64,000 bases of DNA, taken from NCBI RefSeq assembly GCF_009720825.1, contig NZ_WNKY01000014.1, positions 62,001-126,000 on the forward strand, written 5' to 3'. A program made the position numbers and the translations under genes. This document shows, piece by piece, positions 56,973-64,000 of the stretch. This DNA is from Duganella radicis. GTDB lineage: Bacteria > Pseudomonadota > Gammaproteobacteria > Burkholderiales > Burkholderiaceae_D. The stretch's first letter is position 1. Each line of letters starts with the position of its first letter. The notes beneath the pieces are model-generated. The model worked only from the letters and a program-made list of their open reading frames with translations. It ran no database searches and was not told where the DNA came from.

Positions 56973-57634
56973 ACCCGGCCGCCAGCCAATTCACCCTGAG
57001 CCGCTTCTGGGAGCAGGGTGACGCCATCAGCCATGCGGTGGCGTTTGTGCTGCTGGCGATGTCGCTGGTGAGCTGGTTCTTCATCCTGGCCAAGGCCTAC
57101 GCTGCGTGGCGCATCCGCCGCGGCGCGCCGGCGGTGGCGGCGTTCTGGGATGCGCCGTCGATGCAGGATGGCGTGAATGCGTTGTCGCTGGCCGATCCCG
57201 AAAAGATTTTCCTGCCGCTGGCGCAGCAAGGCGCGGCGCAATTGACCGCCTCGTCGCGTCCATCGCTGGGCGGCGAGATGGACCGCGCGGCGCAGGCCAC
57301 GCGCGTGCTGCGCGGCGCCATTCAGACGTCCACCAACCGGCTTGAGAGCGGCCTGACGCTGCTGGCGTCGATCGGCGCCACCGCGCCGTTTGTCGGCCTG
57401 CTGGGTACGGTGTGGGGCATTTATCATGCGCTGGCCAATGTGTCTTCGCACGGCACGGTGCAGATCGATAAAGTGGCGGGGCCTGTGGGCGAGGCGCTGG
57501 TGATGACCGCCATCGGCCTGACGGTGGCGATTCCCGCGGTGCTGGCCTACAATGGTTTCAACCGCGTCAACCGGCTTACGCTGGCGGAGCTGGACGCGTT
57601 TGCGCATGACCTGCACGCTTACCTGACCAAATAA
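56969..57634 (+). CDS. MotA/TolQ/ExbB proton channel family protein
   Basis: The 221-residue inner-membrane protein has three transmembrane helices: an N-terminal one ([20 protein letters not shown]) and a pair at the C-terminus, [20 protein letters not shown] and [20 protein letters not shown]. It is an ExbB-type partner of the next gene, forming the proton channel that drives TonB. Its start overlaps dapB by four bases. Confidence 0.92.
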   Translation: MNPAASQFTLSRFWEQGDAISHAVAFVLLAMSLVSWFFILAKAYAAWRIRRGAPAVAAFWDAPSMQDGVNALSLADPEKIFLPLAQQGAAQLTASSRPSLGGEMDRAAQATRVLRGAIQTSTNRLESGLTLLASIGATAPFVGLLGTVWGIYHALANVSSHGTVQIDKVAGPVGEALVMTAIGLTVAIPAVLAYNGFNRVNRLTLAELDAFAHDLHAYLTK

Positions 57635-57636
57635 AC

Positions 57637-58062
57637 ATGGCTTTCGGCGCATTCAATCACCATCGCAATCCCGGCCCGATGGCGGACATCAATGTCACGC
57701 CCATGGTGGATGTGATGCTGGTGCTGCTGGTGATCTTCATCCTGGCGGCGCCGATGTTCACCGGCTCGGTGCAGCTGGAGCTGCCGAAGGCGCAGGCGCC
57801 CGCCGCGCAAACCGCGCCCGCCGCCACAGTCACGCTGTCGATCGATGGCAAGGGCAAAATTTTCTGGAATAACGATCCGGTTGAACGGGATGCATTGGAA
57901 TCCCGTCTGGTCGAAGCGGCCAGGCTGGACCCGCAACCGGAACTGCAACTGCGTGCCGACAAGGACACCCGCTATGAAATCGTGGCGCAGGTGATGGCCG
58001 CCGCGCAAAGCAATGGATTAACCAAGTTGGGATTCGTCACGGATCCCAAGGAGAAGAAGTAA
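57637..58062 (+). CDS. ExbD/TolR-family biopolymer transport protein
   Basis: The 141-residue protein has a short cytoplasmic N-terminus, MADINVTPMVDVMLVLLVIF, with the essential Asp in the transmembrane segment, and a periplasmic TolR/ExbD domain. It pairs with the ExbB-like gene two bases upstream. The pair could serve TonB at 26.9 kb, though ExbB/ExbD and TolQ/TolR cannot be told apart with certainty. Confidence 0.92.
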   Translation: MAFGAFNHHRNPGPMADINVTPMVDVMLVLLVIFILAAPMFTGSVQLELPKAQAPAAQTAPAATVTLSIDGKGKIFWNNDPVERDALESRLVEAARLDPQPELQLRADKDTRYEIVAQVMAAAQSNGLTKLGFVTDPKEKK

Positions 58063-58380
58063 ATGGCAACCGCAGAACTGAATGGCGCAGCCATCAAGGA
58101 TTTCGACAGCTTCCACGCCGAATGCAAGGCGGCGATGGGCTTCCCCGACTCGTATGGCAACACCATGGATGCATGGGTGGATTGCCTGAGCTATCTGCGC
58201 GATGACGACAGCATGAGCCGCTTCAAGCTCAAGCCGAACGAGGTGCTGGACATCGTCATCAAGGACGCTGCCGCGATGCAGCCCGACATCCTTGAAGAAG
58301 TCACCTACTGCGTGGCCGGCCTGAACGAGCGCTACGAAGACTACGGCGAGAAGCCGGCCCTCAAACTCACGCTGCGCTAG
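58063..58380 (+). CDS. Barstar-family protein, orphan
   Basis: The 105-residue protein resembles barstar, the inhibitor of barnase-type RNases: AELNGAAIKDFDSFHAECKA, then FPDSYGNTMDAWVDCLSYL, which is the barstar helix that plugs the RNase site (Y-G-x-N-x-D-A-x-x-D). It starts directly after the stop of the ExbD-like gene, with no gap, and there is no barnase gene in the window. It converges on map with a 14-base overlap. It may inhibit an RNase encoded elsewhere, or a contact-dependent toxin. Confidence 0.88.
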   Translation: MATAELNGAAIKDFDSFHAECKAAMGFPDSYGNTMDAWVDCLSYLRDDDSMSRFKLKPNEVLDIVIKDAAAMQPDILEEVTYCVAGLNERYEDYGEKPALKLTLR

Positions 58381-59206
58381 CCGGCTCCACGCCGGCCGGC
58401 GTCGCGTTCGGAATATTGGCCTTGGCGCCGGTTTCGCCCGGCGCCAGCGTCAGCACCTCGAAGCCGGTCTCGGTGACGTGCACCATGTGCTCCCACTGCG
58501 CCGACAGCGATTTGTCGCGCGTCTCGACGGTCCAGCCGTCGCTCAATTCCTTGGTTGCGGCCTTGCCGGCGTTGATCATCGGCTCGATGGTGAACAGCAT
58601 GCCTGGCTTGAGCACCAGGCCCTGGCCCGGGCGGCCGTAGTGCGTCACCTGCGGATCTTCGTGGTAGACCTGGCCGATGCCGTGGCCGCAGTAATCCAGC
58701 ACCACGCTGTAGCCCGCCTTTTCCGCTACGCTCTGGATGGCGAAGCCGACGTCGCCCAGCGTGGCTTTCGGCTTGACGGCGCGGATGCCGGCCCACATGG
58801 CGGCGTAGGTGGTCTCAACCAGCTTGCGGGTTGGCTTGCTTGGCTCGCCGACGTAGTACATGCGGCTGGTGTCGCCGTGCCAGCCATCCTTGATGACGGC
58901 CACGTCGATGTTGATGATGTCGCCGTTTTTCAGCACCTGCGTTGCTGACGGAATGCCGTGGCAGACCACGTGGTTGACCGAGCTGCACACGGTGGCCGGA
59001 AAGCCGCCGTAGCCGACGTTGGCCGGAATCGCCTGCTGCACGTTGACGATGTAGTCGTTGCACAGCTGGTCGAGGTAGGCCGTGGTCACGCCCGGCTTGA
59101 CGTGGGGAGCGATCATGGTCAGCACATCGGCCGCCAGCTGGGCGGCGACGCGGGCTGGCACCATTTGCTCGGGCGTTTTGATCAGATTGGCGTTACGGCG
59201 GGACAT
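58367..59206 (-). CDS. map: Methionine aminopeptidase, type I
   Basis: The 279-residue enzyme removes the initiator Met. The metal ligands are in place: NIDVAVIKDGWHGDTSRMYY (D and D), GHGIGQVYHEDP (H), FTIEPMINAG (E) and the last E in the C-terminal region. HGIPS... NHVVCHGIPSATQVLKNGD holds the catalytic His. A 30-residue tail with TGAKANIPNATPAG is longer than usual. It is divergent from the VOC gene, with its own promoter, and does not follow rpsB here. Confidence 0.96.
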   Translation of the reverse strand: MSRRNANLIKTPEQMVPARVAAQLAADVLTMIAPHVKPGVTTAYLDQLCNDYIVNVQQAIPANVGYGGFPATVCSSVNHVVCHGIPSATQVLKNGDIINIDVAVIKDGWHGDTSRMYYVGEPSKPTRKLVETTYAAMWAGIRAVKPKATLGDVGFAIQSVAEKAGYSVVLDYCGHGIGQVYHEDPQVTHYGRPGQGLVLKPGMLFTIEPMINAGKAATKELSDGWTVETRDKSLSAQWEHMVHVTETGFEVLTLAPGETGAKANIPNATPAGVEPASAA

Positions 59207-59250
59207 GGGACTACCTCGTTATTTGCTGAGGCGGTATTGTCCCACAATCG

Positions 59251-59619
59251 TCAGCGCACCGCCTTTAAATCGAAGTGCGGGTTGAGGATGAGGCACAGCA
59301 GGTTGCCGAAGGGATCGGCCAGTTCGACGGTGCGGATGCCTTCGCCAACGTCCTGGATGGCGCCGTGTACGGTGGCGCCGAGCGCGGTGATGCGGGCCAC
59401 TTCCGCTTCGATATCATCGACACCCCAGTAGACCAGCGCGCCTGCTTTGGCGGGCGTGCCGCCGTCCGGCAGCAGGCCCAGCTCGAAGCCGCCGATGTTG
59501 AAGCCGACGTAGAACGGCTGGTCGAAATAGGGCTCGGCGCCGAAGACCTTGCTGTACCAGTCCTTGGCGGCGGCCAGGTCGGTGACCGGGTAGATGGCGG
59601 TGCGCAGTCCGTTAATCAT
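59251..59619 (-). CDS. VOC-family protein (glyoxalase/bleomycin resistance fold)
   Basis: The 122-residue protein begins at ATG 59619, preceded by CAGGAGGCATC. It has a single VOC domain: GLRTAIYPVTDLAAAKDWYS, FDQPFYVGFNIGGFELGLLP, VDDIEAEVARITALGATVHG and RTVELADPFGNLLCLI. The metal and substrate are unknown. The open frame beginning at 59646 has the same end but the ribosome binding site supports 59619. It reads on the same strand as an AraC regulator 37 bases further. Confidence 0.88.
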   Translation of the reverse strand: MINGLRTAIYPVTDLAAAKDWYSKVFGAEPYFDQPFYVGFNIGGFELGLLPDGGTPAKAGALVYWGVDDIEAEVARITALGATVHGAIQDVGEGIRTVELADPFGNLLCLILNPHFDLKAVR

Positions 59620-59655
59620 GATGCCTCCTGTTGAAGAAAACACCATCTTGGCACA

Positions 59656-60411
59656 TCAGGCAGCTTCGCGATTGGAAAAATGGAATCGCTCGGGCGTGCT
59701 GCCGGCCAGTTGCTGGAAATCGTGGATCAGGTGGGATTGGTCGAAGTAGCCGCATTCCAGTGCCAGTTGCGCCCAGTCCGGCGCGCCGCCGGCATCCAGC
59801 GCCGCCGTCGCCCGGCGGAAGCGGCAAATCCGCGCATACAGCTTGGGCGGCAGCCCGACATGCTCGCGAAACTGCGCCGCCAGATGCTGGCGCGACACGC
59901 CCAGCCGCGCCGCCAGCGCCTCCACCCGCACCTCGCCGCCACTGCCGTCCAGCAGCGCCAAGGCCTGCCGCACCAACGCCCCGCCGTCGGGCCGGGCGGC
60001 CCGCAGCCGCCGCAGCAACTCGCGCTCGATGATGGCTAGCCGCGCGCGCTCGGGCGCCTCGCTGGTCCACAGCGCGTCGGCCAGCCGGTCCGCATCGCTG
60101 CGGCCCCACAGCTGATCGATCTCCGCCCGCTGATCGGTCAGCACATGCAGCGGCGTTGCCAGGAATAGCCCTGCCATGCCTGGCTTGAAACGCACCGCCA
60201 GCGTCCGCACCGGCCGCTCGCTGGCGACCAGGATGGCCGAGGACATCATCCCCACCGCAAATCCCTCCTGCCCGCCGTCCTGCCAGAGAATATCCACGCA
60301 ATTATCCGGCAGTACCCGGTGCTTGTGCGCCCCGCCAGGCGCGCGCGCCGCCCACACGCAAGCCAGATAGGGCGCGAGGGCAGGGTGAGGAGCGTATTCC
60401 CGGTAATGCAT
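59656..60411 (-). CDS. AraC-family transcriptional regulator
   Basis: The 251-residue protein has an N-terminal cupin-like region (YAPHPALAPYLACVWAARAP, AVRFKPGMAGLFLATPLH) of the type found in Ada/AraC regulators of DUF6597. A C-terminal AraC HTH follows, with VEALAARLGVSRQHLAAQFR, then AALDAGGAPDWAQLALECGYFDQSHLIHDF. It may control the VOC gene just downstream. Effector unknown. Confidence 0.9.
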   Translation of the reverse strand: MHYREYAPHPALAPYLACVWAARAPGGAHKHRVLPDNCVDILWQDGGQEGFAVGMMSSAILVASERPVRTLAVRFKPGMAGLFLATPLHVLTDQRAEIDQLWGRSDADRLADALWTSEAPERARLAIIERELLRRLRAARPDGGALVRQALALLDGSGGEVRVEALAARLGVSRQHLAAQFREHVGLPPKLYARICRFRRATAALDAGGAPDWAQLALECGYFDQSHLIHDFQQLAGSTPERFHFSNREAA

Positions 60412-60488
60412 CGTATCGTGCAGAGTCTGTTTAACGGATCAGGTAAGCTAGCAATCATGCTTATTTTATATTTATTTGGAACATAATC

Positions 60489-60758
60489 GTGGGCGAAAAG
60501 GCGATCATCCGGCTAGGCGACAAAACCTCGCACAACGGCACCGTACTGGAAGGCTTCCAGGACAGCATCTGCATGGGCAAGCCCATCGCGGGCGTGGGCC
60601 ACAAAGTCAGCTGCCCCAAATGCCGCGGCACCCACACCATCGTCGAAGGCGAAACCAGCTTCATCGCCATGGGCAAAAACGTCGCCGTCGAAGGCATGAA
60701 AACCTCCTGCGGCGCGGTCCTGATCGCCAGCCAGCAAACCGATACGGCCGGCGGATGA
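60489..60758 (+). CDS. PAAR-domain protein
   Basis: The 89-residue protein starts with GTG 60489 (GEKAIIRLGDKTSHNGTVLE). It has the PAAR-type metal cluster with GVGHKVSCPKCRGTHTIVEG, with Cys and His residues, and AMGKNVAVEGMKTSCGAVL. PAAR proteins form the tip of the type VI secretion spike and can carry effectors. It is free-standing and not next to T6SS genes here. The next gene overlaps by four bases, so it could be its effector or immunity partner. Confidence 0.87.
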   Translation: MGEKAIIRLGDKTSHNGTVLEGFQDSICMGKPIAGVGHKVSCPKCRGTHTIVEGETSFIAMGKNVAVEGMKTSCGAVLIASQQTDTAGG

Positions 60759-60931
60759 AGCTCCGGCCCGCCCTCTTGGGCGCCGGCACGCTGGTCCTCT
60801 GCCTGTCAGCCGAAATCCTGTATGACAGCGCCACCCTCAGGCGGCTGGACAGCTTCGACCAGGCCGTGGTGCCGCTGGAAAAGCGTCCGGAATGGTCGTC
60901 ATCGAGGGATACGCGCTCAGCGGGGGAATGA
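60755..60931 (+). CDS. Small membrane-anchored protein next to PAAR, possibly truncated
   Basis: The 58-residue frame overlaps the PAAR stop by four bases (ATGA). It begins MKLRPALLGAGTLVLCLSAE with one hydrophobic segment and continues ILYDSATLRRLDSFDQAVVP, ending in a Ser/Arg-rich tail at 60931. I know no family. The coupling to the PAAR gene says it is translated; the short length and abrupt basic tail suggest a longer protein that was cut. It ends nine bases before the leuS frame. Confidence 0.45.
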   Translation: MKLRPALLGAGTLVLCLSAEILYDSATLRRLDSFDQAVVPLEKRPEWSSSRDTRSAGE

Positions 60932-63601
<2,670 letters not shown>

Positions 63602-63609
63602 GGCGGATT

Positions 63610-64000
63610 ATGACGACGACTTCGAAGTTCCTGGGCGCGGCGGTGCTGACCGCGGCGCTGACGCTGTCGGGCTGCGGCTTCCACCTGCGCGGCGACAGCG
63701 GCCATTACACGCTGCCGTTCCCGTCCTTGTACGTGGGGCTGCCGGAGTCGTCGCCATTGGCGATCGATTTGAAGCGCAACATCCGCGCCAACGGCGGCAC
63801 CACGGTGGTCAACTCCGCCAAGGATGCCGACGGCGTGATCGATGTGCTGTCGAATCCCGAGAAGACCAAGACCAAAACCATTCTGTCGCTGAACAGCAAT
63901 GGCCGCGTGCGTCAGTATCTGCTGACCTACAACATCGTGTTCCGTGTGCTGGACAAGCAGGGCACGGAGCTGCTGGGACCAACCACCATCACGCTGACGC
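63610..64000 (+). CDS. lptE: LPS assembly lipoprotein LptE (3' truncated by window)
   Basis: The first 130 residues are visible. There is a signal peptide with a lipobox (LTLSGCGFHLRGD) and the start of the LptE fold, with HYTLPFPSLYVGLPESSPLA and TILSLNSNGRVRQYLLTYNI. LptE plugs LptD and binds LPS. The position after leuS fits. The C-terminus lies beyond the window. It starts eight bases after the leuS stop. Confidence 0.94.
   Translation, partial: MTTTSKFLGAAVLTAALTLSGCGFHLRGDSGHYTLPFPSLYVGLPESSPLAIDLKRNIRANGGTTVVNSAKDADGVIDVLSNPEKTKTKTILSLNSNGRVRQYLLTYNIVFRVLDKQGTELLGPTTITLT

Overview
The window is a 64 kb piece of a high-GC betaproteobacterial chromosome. Gene order and protein types point to Oxalobacteraceae (Duganella/Massilia/Janthinobacterium-like): a lptD-surA-pdxA-rsmA block preceded by amgK-murU-pepP-ubiH-type genes on the other strand, fur-bamE-dapB, pntAA-pntAB-pntB, leuS-lptE, and a fused Feo/Bfr iron cluster. 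No rRNA, tRNA or CRISPR array was recognised. Most of the window is core, densely packed genome with short gaps and stop/start overlaps.

Layout. 1-6.9 kb: end of a diguanylate cyclase, an EamA exporter, a FUSC-family membrane protein, an M14 carboxypeptidase, a protein that looks like a metallo-beta-lactamase fold that lost metal ligands, and an FMN reductase. 6.9-11.7 kb: an accessory island with lower GC. It holds a ruined RelE/NadS toxin-antitoxin pair, a deleted IS110 transposase, a small conserved protein, a three-gene cassette (a protein with two RYD repeats, a small protein, a GAF-GGDEF protein), a second IF-1 paired with a divergent cold-shock-domain protein, and the left part of an IS3 element. 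11.7-18 kb: S46 peptidase, a perfect 38-bp-arm palindrome, two YceI proteins with a cytochrome b561, purB and a GST.

18-25.6 kb is a complete sucrose-uptake locus of the sux type known from Xanthomonas: LacI-type regulator, TonB-dependent receptor, amylosucrase, fructokinase and an MFS sucrose transporter. The last four genes overlap or nearly overlap. Two LacI-type palindromes precede the receptor, and one lies inside the -35/-10 spacer of a near-consensus promoter, so the control logic can be read directly. 25.6-30.4 kb is an iron cluster (bfr, a PNPOx stress protein, tonB, bfd, feoA, feoB and a Cys-rich FeoB partner) with a good Fur box between bfd and feoA and a second symmetric candidate upstream of bfr.

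30.4-37 kb: a doubly frameshifted BrnT/BrnA pair, a glutamate synthase-like FMN protein, a GST, an intact VapC/Phd-type pair, a flap exonuclease, a receiver domain lacking its phospho-acceptor Asp, mnmA and a Nudix hydrolase. 37-50 kb: proton-translocating transhydrogenase, ubiquinone-type hydroxylase, pepP, the MurU-AmgK cell-wall recycling pair, then lptD, surA (here apparently a lipoprotein), pdxA and rsmA. 50-64 kb: two paralogous repeat lipoproteins, a lipoprotein phosphoesterase, a HAD hydrolase, hrcA, fur, bamE, dapB, exbB/exbD-like genes, an orphan barstar, map, a VOC protein, an AraC regulator, a PAAR protein, leuS and the start of lptE.

The most unusual items are the RYD-repeat/GGDEF cassette, the IF-1/cold-shock pair, the pseudo-receiver, the lipoprotein SurA, the metal-ligand-less MBL-like protein and the three decayed or orphaned toxin-antitoxin modules. 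No single clearly new multi-gene system is proven by the sequence; the RYD-repeat cassette is the best candidate.
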